The notes beneath the pieces are model-generated. The model had not been told where the DNA came from. It saw nothing but the letters and a program-made list of their open reading frames with translations, and ran no database searches. Source: Pseudofulvibacter geojedonensis (GTDB lineage: Bacteria; Bacteroidota; Bacteroidia; Flavobacteriales; Flavobacteriaceae). From it: 64,000 nucleotides of DNA. Both the position numbers and the translations under genes were made by a program. Shown piece after piece: positions 35,367-44,159 of the stretch. The DNA is taken from the NCBI RefSeq assembly GCF_042675745.1, contig NZ_JBHTJM010000002.1:310001-374000 (forward strand), written 5' to 3'. Within the stretch, counting starts at the first letter, position 1, and every line of letters begins with the position of its first letter.

Positions 35367-38126
35367 TTAGTAGTTGATATAAATCCAACCGTTATAAGTT
35401 CTTACTTCAGACCCTTCTTTTAATTCAATCATATAGTAATAAGATCCTGCTGGTAATTTTCCACTACCTCCCTCAGTAGATTCTCCATTCCAGTTATTAG
35501 AATCATTATGATAATTAGAAGTTTCAAAAACTTTCGCTCCCCATCTATTAAATACTTTTACAGTATTTGTTCTTCCATCTATGGTATAACGATCTATATT
35601 CACAATACCCCATGTATCATTTATATTATCTCCGTTTGGAGTTATAGTATCATTTGGAGTAACGCCATCACATGCATCACCAACTCCGTTATTATCTGCA
35701 TCTGCTTGATCTGGATTAGGTGTATCTACACAATTATCAAAAATATCTAAAACTCCATCAGCATCAGTATCTTGACAAGCATCTCCTTCACCATTAGAAT
35801 CAGAATCTGCTTGGTCTGGGTTTGCCGTACTTACACAGTTATCACATGCATCACCAACTCCATCTCCATCTGTATCTTCTTGACCAGCATTAGCAGTATT
35901 TACACAGTTATCACATGCATCACCTACTCCATCTCCATCTGTATCTTCTTGACCAGGATTAGGAGTTGTAGGACAATTATCTGAAGCATCATCAATACCA
36001 TCACCATCAGAATCAGCTATTGGAGAACCACAAATTTCAATTGACCAAGACGCTAAATTACCTGTATCTGCATTCCAGTTATCATAAACAGAAAGAGTCC
36101 AGTCTCCTAAAGAAACTTCTCCATTCAATGCAGACAATGGGTTTTCTGGACTAAACACTCCTGTATATGGAGGAGTAGCATCATCTATAGCTGTTGTGCC
36201 ATCATCATCAAAAACAGTAGCTGTGTAAGCTCCATCTGCTCCAGCTCCATTCTGAGCAGCTAACTCTACAGATGTTCCTGTTGGACTGGTTAATACCAAT
36301 CTTAAATCACCTGAATATGTATGATCAGGAATAGTTACTGTTACATTTACATCTGTAATAGTAACAGCAGAAGCATAAGAAATTGTTGAAACAGCTGGTT
36401 GCCCTTCTGTTTGAGCTCCAGTTCCATCTGGTATTGCTACCGGTGTATCTGTTGCTACTTGAGTTGCACAATCAATATTTGCAGTTGTAAAATTAAACGC
36501 AGCAGAATTAGCAGACGTTCCGCAATCGTTAGTTGAACTAACTACCCACCAATATTGTGTTTCTGTCATTAATGTTGTTGCCGTATATGAAGGATTGGTA
36601 ACATTAACTGGACCTTCAGCTACAGTTGTTAATGAAGCATCGCTGTATACAGTAACTGTATAACTAGCTGCATTAGTATCTGCACCCCATGTCATTGTAT
36701 GATCTATCACATCTGTAGCTCCATCTGCTGGAGATGTTAAAGTAGGTACTGCTGCTGGTGAATAAACTGTTAGAGTTAATTCTTTTTCTTTTACTTCAGA
36801 ACCATAAGTACCAGTTACTGTAACTGTATAAGTTCCAGCAGTTGCTCCAGATACAGTTAAGGTAATACCATTTGTATCAACATTAGCTGAATTTTGTGAA
36901 AACGCAAAAGAAGGACCTGTAGGAGTTGAAGCTGCTGTAAAGTTAACCGTATCAGAAAAACCGTCAGCTGCATCATAATCAAATGTATAAACTGCATCTG
37001 TACCTTGACAAGTAGTTATAGCTTCTTGAGCAAATATTAAACTGTAATCTATAGAACAAACTGTAGAAGATAACAATTCCATTCTTCTAGGCGAGTTAGC
37101 CATTACAGCTACCATTCTTGTTTTTTGATCTGCAGTAAAAGTATTCATTGCAGCATCATCAGAATAATCCATGTAGTTCTCAATCATTCTTACATTTCCA
37201 CATTCAGTTGGAGCTGGTCCTGCACCATAATATTGACCTGAACAGTTTGGAGTATCTGCACAAAAATCATCTGCAGAACAATCTCCATCTCCCCATGTGT
37301 GACGTAAACCAAACCAGTGACCTAATTCATGAGATAGTGTTCTACCCGCATTGTATTGTCCTCCATTAGGGTTTGGATTAGCTATAGATCCTACTGAGTT
37401 ATTTAAAATAACTACTCCGTCTGTATTAGCAGCACCACCATCTGCAGGCATACCGTCTAATCCAGATGCAGAAGGAAATTGTGCATACCCTAATAAACCT
37501 CCACCAAGGTTAGCAACCCAAATGTTGATATACCTAGTAGGATCCCATTGAGTAGCAGCTTTCATACCGCCTTCAAAATCTGCATTAGTAAATGGTCCAT
37601 CACCATAGGTAGTAATTCTATTAATACCTGGCTCTGCCATTCCTACACCATTAGGATCAACTTGAGCCATACAAAATTGTAATTCAGTATCGGCTGCTAC
37701 TCCAAATGGACTTCCAGATTGATTTGAATAATCTAAATTTAACTGATCTGTCTGAGCTTGAATTGCTGCAGCTGACATATCTTGTGCTGAACCTGTGGTA
37801 GCAAAAACGTGATATACTATTGGTAAAGTAGTAACGGCTTGTATTTGGTTTGAATTTACTTGCCTTTGCGCTTTAACTTCAGCAATTTTAGGTGCCAACC
37901 AATTCTCAAATTCTTCTTCTGAAGCTAAGTTGTGCTTTTCTCTTAACTGATCATTATACTCTACAGTTGAACATCTAATAAATCCTGTTTCTTCTAGAGA
38001 ACGTTGGGCATTCTCACTTGTCAAAAAACCATTTGCTTCCTTTTTTTTGTCTTGAGCAAACGATGTAAATCCTAACATTGTTAGCATTAAAGCCAACGAT
38101 AGGTTTTTTCGTAGTTTCAAATTCAT
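35367..38126 (-). CDS. Secreted M43-type zinc metalloprotease, T9SS type B sorted
   Basis: I choose ATG 38126 (919 residues) because it yields signal peptide LSLALMLTMLGFTSFAQ. Metzincin motif HELGHWFGLRH (His266, Glu267, His270, His276) with Met-turn NYMDYSDD places it with M43 pappalysins. Then come an Ig-like/FN3 region, a proprotein-convertase P-like domain (SGDLRLVLTSPTGTSVELA), and four to five calcium-binding thrombospondin type-3 repeats (DTDGDGVGDACDNC). A gliding-motility C-terminal (type B, CHU_C) domain begins ITPNGDNINDTWGI. Probably an extracellular protease exported with help of the adjacent SprF-like protein. Confidence 0.95.
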   Translation of the reverse strand: MNLKLRKNLSLALMLTMLGFTSFAQDKKKEANGFLTSENAQRSLEETGFIRCSTVEYNDQLREKHNLASEEEFENWLAPKIAEVKAQRQVNSNQIQAVTTLPIVYHVFATTGSAQDMSAAAIQAQTDQLNLDYSNQSGSPFGVAADTELQFCMAQVDPNGVGMAEPGINRITTYGDGPFTNADFEGGMKAATQWDPTRYINIWVANLGGGLLGYAQFPSASGLDGMPADGGAANTDGVVILNNSVGSIANPNPNGGQYNAGRTLSHELGHWFGLRHTWGDGDCSADDFCADTPNCSGQYYGAGPAPTECGNVRMIENYMDYSDDAAMNTFTADQKTRMVAVMANSPRRMELLSSTVCSIDYSLIFAQEAITTCQGTDAVYTFDYDAADGFSDTVNFTAASTPTGPSFAFSQNSANVDTNGITLTVSGATAGTYTVTVTGTYGSEVKEKELTLTVYSPAAVPTLTSPADGATDVIDHTMTWGADTNAASYTVTVYSDASLTTVAEGPVNVTNPSYTATTLMTETQYWWVVSSTNDCGTSANSAAFNFTTANIDCATQVATDTPVAIPDGTGAQTEGQPAVSTISYASAVTITDVNVTVTIPDHTYSGDLRLVLTSPTGTSVELAAQNGAGADGAYTATVFDDDGTTAIDDATPPYTGVFSPENPLSALNGEVSLGDWTLSVYDNWNADTGNLASWSIEICGSPIADSDGDGIDDASDNCPTTPNPGQEDTDGDGVGDACDNCVNTANAGQEDTDGDGVGDACDNCVSTANPDQADSDSNGEGDACQDTDADGVLDIFDNCVDTPNPDQADADNNGVGDACDGVTPNDTITPNGDNINDTWGIVNIDRYTIDGRTNTVKVFNRWGAKVFETSNYHNDSNNWNGESTEGGSGKLPAGSYYYMIELKEGSEVRTYNGWIYINY

Positions 38127-38292
38127 AATTTTCAATTTAGTTTTACTTCTAAAATTTATATTTAGGGTTGATAAAGCACCGAAAATAATAAAAAAAATCA
38201 AACTTTAGTCTTGAAAATTAAATAAATACGAGTTAAAAAAATCACACAACAAACCCTATTATCCTATATTTTAAATAGGTTTTATTGAAATT

Positions 38293-39048
38293 TTAACCAA
38301 TCCAATTTTTAAAATCTTTTACCCTATCTCTGCTTACAATAAGTTCCTGCTCATTAAAAGTATTGAGACTAATTTTTAATCTAGAATTGGAGTAAGATAT
38401 GATATCTGTAATTTTAGAAATATTTACAATAAAAGTTCTGTTGATTCTAAAAAATGAACCCAAATCTACTTCTAGCTCTAATTGTTCTAAAGTCATATCT
38501 AATAAATAACTCCTTCCTGATTTAGTATATGCATATGTTCCTTTATTTTGACTATAAAAACATTCTATATCTTTTGTCTCTATAATTTTTAAATGTTGCC
38601 CTACTTTTATTGTAAAGCGAGTTTTATATATTTTTTTTTGTTCTCCTAATAAAATTCTTTTTATGTCAATTATTGATTGATTCACTTCTTCTGAATCTGA
38701 AAAAAAGGTTTTGTATTTGTTTAATGCAATATGTAAATCTTCTTCATCTATAGGTTTTAATAAATAATCTATACTATTCAGTTTAAAAGCTTCTAGTGCA
38801 TATTCATCGTAAGCAGTAGTAAATATTACAGCGCTTTTTAAATCTAAATTTTCAAAAATTTCAAATGACAATCCATCTGACAATTGAATATCTAAAAAAA
38901 CTAAATCTGGCTGGTTATTTTCCATAAACCAATCTTTAGATTCTGCCACTGAGTGCAACATGGTTGCAACCTTAACCCCCTGTTTTTCTAGCATTCTATA
39001 AAGCCTTCTTGCAGCTGGCTTTTCATCTTCTATTATTAATACGTTCAT
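38293..39048 (-). CDS. LytTR-family response regulator
   Basis: 251 residues. Receiver domain with MNVLIIEDE start, phosphoacceptor Asp53 in LVFLDIQLSDG, Thr/Lys in FTTAYDEYAL and LLKPID. A LytTR DNA-binding domain follows (KVGQHLKIIETKDIECFYSQ, GSFFRINRTFIVNI, LIVSRDRVKDFKNWIG). It is the last gene of a four-gene operon with a LytS-type histidine kinase and 2TM proteins. The kinase at the front likely phosphorylates it. Confidence 0.95.
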   Translation of the reverse strand: MNVLIIEDEKPAARRLYRMLEKQGVKVATMLHSVAESKDWFMENNQPDLVFLDIQLSDGLSFEIFENLDLKSAVIFTTAYDEYALEAFKLNSIDYLLKPIDEEDLHIALNKYKTFFSDSEEVNQSIIDIKRILLGEQKKIYKTRFTIKVGQHLKIIETKDIECFYSQNKGTYAYTKSGRSYLLDMTLEQLELEVDLGSFFRINRTFIVNISKITDIISYSNSRLKISLNTFNEQELIVSRDRVKDFKNWIG

Positions 39049-39064
39049 GTTATCTTTTTGATAA

Positions 39065-39397
39065 TTATTCCCATTTACCAGCTCTTTCCTGCTCTTCTTG
39101 CATAAACTGTTTTATCTTTCTTTCTTCCCAATTTTTTCCAAAAGCAATTCTTACACCAAAAACTCCAAATGCATGAAAAGCCAAGCCTATTCCCCACATA
39201 AACCAAACAGCAAAAGTTCCAAAATCAAAAAATGCTTCAGAAAAAGTTTCTCCGTTATGAATATTACTAATTACTTTAACTGAACTAATAAATGTATTTA
39301 CAATTAGATAGGAAGCCAAATGCCAGTAAAATCCTTTTAATTGATCTACTCGCTTCTTTGCCTTTAAATATTGTTCTTCTTTACTGTAATTTTCCAT
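39065..39397 (-). CDS. 2TM-domain protein (third copy)
   Basis: 110 residues; start chosen at the ATG that overlaps the upstream stop as TAATG (the alternative ATG, 9 bases up, overlaps more). Sequence MENYSKEEQYLKAKKRVDQLK leads to two membrane helices (FYWHLASYLIVNTFI, WFMWGIGLAFHAFGVFG) and a charged tail EERKIKQFMQEEQERAGKW. PF13239-type 2TM domains often occur with LytTR systems; they may modulate the kinase. Tightly coupled to its paralogue and followed 16 bases later by the regulator. Confidence 0.88.
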   Translation of the reverse strand: MENYSKEEQYLKAKKRVDQLKGFYWHLASYLIVNTFISSVKVISNIHNGETFSEAFFDFGTFAVWFMWGIGLAFHAFGVFGVRIAFGKNWEERKIKQFMQEEQERAGKWE

Positions 39398-39708
39398 TAT
39401 TCCCATTTATTATTAGTCCCTTCTTGCATAAACTCTTTAATCTTTTTTTCTTCCCACTTATTCATTATAGAAATAATAGGAGAAAAAACTACAACTCCAT
39501 GAATAATTACTATAACTCCCCAGCCAATAGCAGTATAAAAATTCCCATAATGCATTCCGTTTGCTTTAACAGAAGTGCCTGTCGAAAATATTAGTAATAA
39601 AAAAGTATTAATTACAATATAAACTATTACATGTGTATAAAAGCTTTTTATACTGTCTAAGCGTTTCTTGGCACTCAAATAATTATTTTCTTTATCTATA
39701 TTTCTCAT
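39397..39708 (-). CDS. 2TM-domain protein (second copy)
   Basis: 103 residues starting MRNIDKENNYLSAKKRLDS, with GGAGGT 6 bases before the ATG. An upstream ATG at 39807 would give an out-of-frame overlap within the kinase gene and is rejected. Two helices (FYTHVIVYIVINTFLLLIF, FYTAIGWGVIVIIHGVVVF) and the ending WEEKKIKEFMQEGTNNKWE. Paralogous to the C-terminal part of the preceding kinase and to the next gene, ending in the same KW-type tail. Function unknown; presumed envelope modulator of the LytS/LytTR system. Confidence 0.88.
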   Translation of the reverse strand: MRNIDKENNYLSAKKRLDSIKSFYTHVIVYIVINTFLLLIFSTGTSVKANGMHYGNFYTAIGWGVIVIIHGVVVFSPIISIMNKWEEKKIKEFMQEGTNNKWE

Positions 39709-39712
39709 AATT

Positions 39713-41065
39713 TTACCTCCATTGTCTGTTATTCTTTTCTTCCTCTTCCATAAATTCTCTAATCTTTTTATCTTCCCAAGATTTACCAAAGTATTTATCT
39801 TTTCCATATACTTCGTATGCTTGAAAAGCTAAGCCTATACCCCAACCTAGCATTGGAAACCAAAACCAATGGACTCCAGAATACGTTTTTAAGTTAATGA
39901 AAATCAAAAAAGGTATTACAATTACATAAGCAACCAAGCTTCCATAAAAGTCCTTTAATTTATCTAGACGTTTTCTTGCGTTTATATAATCTGAATTGAC
40001 TGACTTGTTTTCTGTTGATTTCATAATTGATGATTTTTTTGTTAATAATGGGATTTGCACAGTGAATTCATTATTTTGTTGACTAATGAACATTTCCCTA
40101 GTAGAAAGAATATTATAACGCTCTTTAATGTTCTGTAGTCCTACTCCACTGCTTTTTTTAACGGTTTGTTTAGGTTGAAAATTATTTATAACTATTAGTT
40201 GATCATTATCTTCTACAACCCTAATTTTCAAAGGGTTACCTTCGCTTACAACATTATGTTTAATACAGTTTTCTAAAAGTATTTGTAACGACAAAGGCAC
40301 TACCTTTGCCTCTGGGTTGTTAATCACTTTTGGCAGTTCTATAAATATTGCTCCTTCGAATCTCATTTTTAACAGAGACATATAAGTTTTGGCAAAGTGT
40401 AATTCTTCTTCTAACGAAACTAAGTCTTTATCTTTTTGCTCTAACACATACCTATATACCTTAGATAATGAAGTAGTGAATTTTTGAGCCTTATCTTGAT
40501 CTTCTTCTATTAAAGACGTCAATACATTTAAGCTATTAAATAAAAAATGAGGATCTAACTGACTTTTTAAACTTTCAAATTTTGCACTAGCAGTTCCAGC
40601 TATAATTTTTTGTTCTTTAATTTTTTTATCCTGAAGTGACTTGTAAAAAAAGAAGGCGCTAAAAAACAACACTCCTATTACAGTTATGATAAAAGGTATC
40701 AAATAATTTCCTATTTTTTCGTTCTCAAGAAAAATCAAAAAAGATCCTTTTTCTATCACTACCTCTTCTATAACTCTTAAAAAAAATACGGCTAACATGG
40801 TAAGCACTATAGACAAAACAAAACCAGTTACTATTCTTTTTTTAGTAAAATTATCCTTTCCAAACTTTCTATCTAACTGAATAAAAATGAAAGCATTAAC
40901 CCCATACAAAACCAATGAATACAGCATATAGATTAAAAATTCAAACAATAAATGATTATTAAAAACTACAGAATAACCTGAAAAATATCTTATCAATAAA
41001 ATGATTAGATAAATTACCAATCCAAATGATATAGAAAGTTTTATATGCTTGAATAATGTACTCAT
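39713..41065 (-). CDS. LytS-type histidine kinase fused to a 2TM domain
   Basis: 450 residues. N-terminal four hydrophobic segments (10-~140), then the HisKA_7TM-type kinase core with LKSQLDPHFLFNSLNVL (His173) and an ATPase domain (LQILLENCIKHNV, SGVGLQNIKERYNIL). From Met348 on, the last 103 residues are a 2TM domain (INARKRLDKLKDFYGSLVAY) of the same length as the separate downstream paralogue. At the junction lies an A7 run; one A fewer would end the kinase at TGA overlapping the Met348 ATG. It is divergent from the sigma-factor operon. Confidence 0.9.
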   Translation of the reverse strand: MSTLFKHIKLSISFGLVIYLIILLIRYFSGYSVVFNNHLLFEFLIYMLYSLVLYGVNAFIFIQLDRKFGKDNFTKKRIVTGFVLSIVLTMLAVFFLRVIEEVVIEKGSFLIFLENEKIGNYLIPFIITVIGVLFFSAFFFYKSLQDKKIKEQKIIAGTASAKFESLKSQLDPHFLFNSLNVLTSLIEEDQDKAQKFTTSLSKVYRYVLEQKDKDLVSLEEELHFAKTYMSLLKMRFEGAIFIELPKVINNPEAKVVPLSLQILLENCIKHNVVSEGNPLKIRVVEDNDQLIVINNFQPKQTVKKSSGVGLQNIKERYNILSTREMFISQQNNEFTVQIPLLTKKSSIMKSTENKSVNSDYINARKRLDKLKDFYGSLVAYVIVIPFLIFINLKTYSGVHWFWFPMLGWGIGLAFQAYEVYGKDKYFGKSWEDKKIREFMEEEEKNNRQWR

Positions 41066-41238
41066 GTAAAGTTGTTTTTATAACTTCAGTTCAAATATCT
41101 ATTTAATATCTAAGTTCAAGAAAGAAATTTGACCGAATCGTTAAATTACAATTCTGAATTGTCAATTTCAATTAATTTAAAAAGATCTTGTAACAAAATA
41201 TTAATTTTAAACACATATACATTGATTAACTACTATAC

Positions 41239-41733
41239 GTGAAAAAAGAACTCGAACATAGTTTTGTGGCTCAATTAGAAAAGCATCAAAACATTATACA
41301 TAAGGTTTGTAGGTTATACACCAACAACCAAGATGCTCATAATGATTTGTTTCAAGAAATAACTATACAGTTATGGAGGGCTTTTCCTAAATTTAGAGGT
41401 GAAGCAAAATTTAGTACTTGGATGTATCGTGTTGCCTTAAACACTGCTATTACTTTATACAGAAAATCGAAACGATCTATACAAACCAATGATATAGCAG
41501 ATTTTCATTTTAAAATTAAAGCAGATGAATATGATGATACTGAAGAAGAACAATTAAAATTAATGTACAGTGCAATAAAACAACTATCTGACATAGAAAA
41601 AGCATTGATATTTCTATACCTAGAAGAAAAAAATTATAAAGAAATATCTGAAACAATGGGTATTAGTGAAGTTAATGCTCGAGTAAAAATGAATAGAGTT
41701 AAAGGAAAACTAAAAAAAATATTAAATCCATAG
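41239..41733 (+). CDS. ECF RNA polymerase sigma factor (first)
   Basis: 164 residues, GTG start. Region 2: NNQDAHNDLFQEITIQLWRA and FSTWMYRVALNTAIT. Region 4: LSDIEKALIFLYLEEKNYKE and ISEVNARVKMNRVKGKLKK. It directs RNA polymerase to a small regulon. It is followed 25 bases later by a four-TM protein and then a TraB/GumN gene. No classical zinc anti-sigma (ZAS) motif is present in the neighbour, so the mode of control is unclear. Confidence 0.93.
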   Translation: MKKELEHSFVAQLEKHQNIIHKVCRLYTNNQDAHNDLFQEITIQLWRAFPKFRGEAKFSTWMYRVALNTAITLYRKSKRSIQTNDIADFHFKIKADEYDDTEEEQLKLMYSAIKQLSDIEKALIFLYLEEKNYKEISETMGISEVNARVKMNRVKGKLKKILNP

Positions 41734-41758
41734 AGATTGGATTAATTATATAAAATAT

Positions 41759-42382
41759 ATGAAGGAATTAGATTTACTTAAAAAAGACTGGAATAAAGAG
41801 AAACACCCCAAAGTTTCTTCAGATTCTATCTATAAGATGATTCTAAAAAAATCATCCTCGGTTGTAAAGTGGATTTTTATTATTAGTTTAATTGAAATCG
41901 GTATTGGCTTATTATCAGGTTTATTTTATCACCCAAACATAGAGCAACAACAAAGTCTTAAAATTTGGCAAAAAATGCACTTACCAGTAAGTGTTATAAG
42001 TATTGCAATTGGGTTATATTTTTTATATAAATTTTATATCAATTACAGAACTATCAACACTACCAATAGCGTAAAAGAGTTGTTAACTAACATAATTAAC
42101 ACAAGAAGAACAGTTAAGCAGTATGTTTTGGTTAATTTATTTTTCTTATCCATCGTTGTTGCCATTAGTCTCTTTTATTCGTTTACTACACCCATGAATG
42201 AAACAGGAGAAATTCTATTCGAATTATCTTCTAGCAAAGACTATATTATTTTAATTTTTACAATTCTTTTTGCTACTGTTTTTGTAATTGGTGTGTGCTT
42301 ATTTTTATATTTTTTACTCTATGGTTTATTAATGAGGAAATTAAATAGAAATTATAACGAACTTAAAAAATTAGATTTATAA
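41759..42382 (+). CDS. Four-TM protein downstream of the ECF sigma factor
   Basis: 207 residues. A ~35-residue cytoplasmic start (KELDLLKKDWNKEKHPKVSS) precedes four helices near 38-58, 76-96, 122-142 and 160-190. Homologues are sometimes labelled beta-carotene monooxygenase; nothing here supports that. Position in a sigma operon suggests a role in controlling or sensing for the sigma factor (inference). No cysteine-based ZAS motif. Gap to the next gene is 7 bases, so operonic. Confidence 0.7.
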   Translation: MKELDLLKKDWNKEKHPKVSSDSIYKMILKKSSSVVKWIFIISLIEIGIGLLSGLFYHPNIEQQQSLKIWQKMHLPVSVISIAIGLYFLYKFYINYRTINTTNSVKELLTNIINTRRTVKQYVLVNLFFLSIVVAISLFYSFTTPMNETGEILFELSSSKDYIILIFTILFATVFVIGVCLFLYFLLYGLLMRKLNRNYNELKKLDL

Positions 42383-42389
42383 ATACTTT

Positions 42390-43244
42390 ATGAAAAAACT
42401 ATTTACAACAGCTATTATAATAGCAAGTTCTCTTGGCTATGGTCAAGAAAAGCTAGAAAATTCTTTGTTATGGGAAATTTCAGGTAAAGACATAAAAACT
42501 TCTTATTTATACGGAACTATTCATGCTACTTGCAATAATGAGTTAAATAGCAATGTAAAGAAGGCTCTTCAGGAAACAAAAAACCTATATCTAGAATTAG
42601 ATATGGATGATAGTAACATGCAGGCAAAAATGATGAGTCAAACCATGATGCCTGAAGGTAAAACTATTAAAAATTTAACTTCTGAAGAAGAGTATAAAAT
42701 ACTAGATGAATTCTTTACCAAAGAAGCCGGAATGAGTATAGCTATGCTAAACAACATGAAGCCAATGATTTTAAGCTCTATGTTAATTCCAAAAATGTTA
42801 GATTGCCCAATGAAGTCTGTAGAAGCTGGACTAATGAGTCAAGTAAAAACAGAAAACGAAGAAGTTTATGGTTTAGAAACTATTGAAGATCAGTTTGCAG
42901 CCTTCGATGCTATTCCTTACAAGGATCAGGTTAAAGACTTAGTTCGTTTGGCTAAAGAAGGAATGCAAAAAAGCAAAGATAATTTTCAAAATCTATTAAA
43001 AATATATCAGAGTGAAAATATTGAAAAACTTCTAGATGAAACTTCTAAAGAAGAAAACGGAATTATGGCTTCTTACCTAGATGATTTTTTAACCAAACGT
43101 AATAAAAATTGGATTGACAAAATTACTAATGCCTCAAAAAAAGAAAGAAGCTTTTTTGGTGTTGGGGCTGCTCATTTAGCCGGGGAAGACGGAGTTATAA
43201 ATCTTTTAAGAAAAGAAGGATACACTGTAAAAGCTGTTAAATAA
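42390..43244 (+). CDS. TraB/GumN family protein
   Basis: 284 residues with a signal peptide (KKLFTTAIIIASSLGYG). Family hallmarks are LLWEISGKDIKTSYLYGTIHA near the start, LYLELDMDD, and FFGVGAAHLAGEDGVINLLR near the end, with the paired GTIH/GAAH motifs of the TraB/GumN/Tiki superfamily (proposed metalloprotease-like fold). Likely periplasmic. It is the last gene of the sigma operon and may be part of its output or sensing. A second, distantly similar protein is encoded at 23297-24139. Confidence 0.9.
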   Translation: MKKLFTTAIIIASSLGYGQEKLENSLLWEISGKDIKTSYLYGTIHATCNNELNSNVKKALQETKNLYLELDMDDSNMQAKMMSQTMMPEGKTIKNLTSEEEYKILDEFFTKEAGMSIAMLNNMKPMILSSMLIPKMLDCPMKSVEAGLMSQVKTENEEVYGLETIEDQFAAFDAIPYKDQVKDLVRLAKEGMQKSKDNFQNLLKIYQSENIEKLLDETSKEENGIMASYLDDFLTKRNKNWIDKITNASKKERSFFGVGAAHLAGEDGVINLLRKEGYTVKAVK

Positions 43245-43260
43245 AAAATCTTTACTCATA

Positions 43261-43296
43261 AAAAAGCAGGTTAAATAATTCTAACCTGCTTTTTTT
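43261..43296. terminator. Terminator between converging units
   Basis: AAAAAGCAGGTTA pairs with TAACCTGCTTTTT, usable on both strands. Confidence 0.85.
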
Positions 43297-43300
43297 ATGA

Positions 43301-44104
43301 TTAATATTCCCATTCTCTCATTTTATTGAGCTCTTCCATTTCTTTTAAAGCTTCTAAAGGAATTACTTTTCTAAAAGATTCGTGCTGTTCTATGGCATAC
43401 TCTAGCTGTGTTACGATATCATCTATAGAATCATTTTCATAATCAATTTTTAAAGGCTCTTTGATAATAAATGATTGTAAAATCCCTTTTTTCTTTAAAC
43501 GCAAACCTTTTTTATCAAACGACCTTCTAAACCCATCAATAACTATAGGTATAACAATTGGCTTGTGTTGCTTAATAATATGAGCTGTCCCTCTTCGTAT
43601 AGGTTTAAAGGGAGTGGTAGTTCCTTGCGGAAAGGTAATTAGCCATCCATCATTTAATGCTTTCCCTATATTATTCACATCACTCATTTTCACTTGTCTA
43701 TTAACATTTTCTCCTTTACTCCTCCAAGTCCTTTCTATGCTTACAGATCCAGCATAGGCCATTATCCTAGGTAATAAGCCAGCTTTCATAGTTTCTTTAG
43801 CTGCAACAAAATAAATATTAAGTTTAGGCTTCCATAAATAACCAATGTTTTTAATTGAATCTACTCTACCACTTAAACTAGCATTAAAAACATGAAACAT
43901 GGCAGTGACATCTGCAAAATAAGTTTGATGATTCGATACAAACAAGACATTACTATCTGGCAAGTTCTTAATTATTTCAGAACCTTCTATTTGCAATTCA
44001 TTAAACCCTCTATATCTCCGATGAGTCAAAGCCCCTAAAATTCTAATAAGCCATCTTTTTAAAAAAAGTTTATGTCCAAAAGGATTTTTCTTAAATAATC
44101 CCAT
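43301..44104 (-). CDS. PlsC-type 1-acylglycerol-phosphate acyltransferase, divergent motifs
   Basis: 267 residues of the PlsC (LPLAT) fold. Motif I reads SNHQTYFADV: His59 and Asp65 are five residues apart, whereas the usual NHX4D has four. Motif III reads FPQGTTTPFKPIRRG in place of FPEGTRS, losing the Glu. These changes may be typical of a Bacteroidota subfamily, or alter activity or acceptor. Expected role: acylating a lysophospholipid or a related amide-lipid acceptor at the inner membrane. A full TTG-N22-TACTTTTG promoter precedes it. Confidence 0.85.
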   Translation of the reverse strand: MGLFKKNPFGHKLFLKRWLIRILGALTHRRYRGFNELQIEGSEIIKNLPDSNVLFVSNHQTYFADVTAMFHVFNASLSGRVDSIKNIGYLWKPKLNIYFVAAKETMKAGLLPRIMAYAGSVSIERTWRSKGENVNRQVKMSDVNNIGKALNDGWLITFPQGTTTPFKPIRRGTAHIIKQHKPIVIPIVIDGFRRSFDKKGLRLKKKGILQSFIIKEPLKIDYENDSIDDIVTQLEYAIEQHESFRKVIPLEALKEMEELNKMREWEY

Positions 44105-44126
44105 AAAAGTAATTAGTTTAGTGTCA

Positions 44127-44159
44127 CAAAAGTAGGGAAAACTACTCAGCTATTAACAA
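44127..44159 (-). promoter_or_regulatory. Promoter of the acyltransferase gene
   Basis: Minus-strand TACTTTTG (44127-44134) with TTG 22 bases upstream (44157-44159), matching the Bacteroidota -33/-7 spacing. The -7 box ends 22 bases before the ATG at 44104. The -33 lies inside the end of the upstream CoA pyrophosphatase gene. Confidence 0.6.

Noticed and set aside
35508..35984. Two plus-strand open frames rich in Ile, Ser and Cys
   Set aside because: They are antisense shadows of the calcium-repeat region and have a composition unlike real proteins.
35640..36000. Tandem DNA repeats, possibly CRISPR-like or noncoding
   Set aside because: They encode in-frame thrombospondin type-3 repeats of the secreted protease and lack CRISPR spacers.
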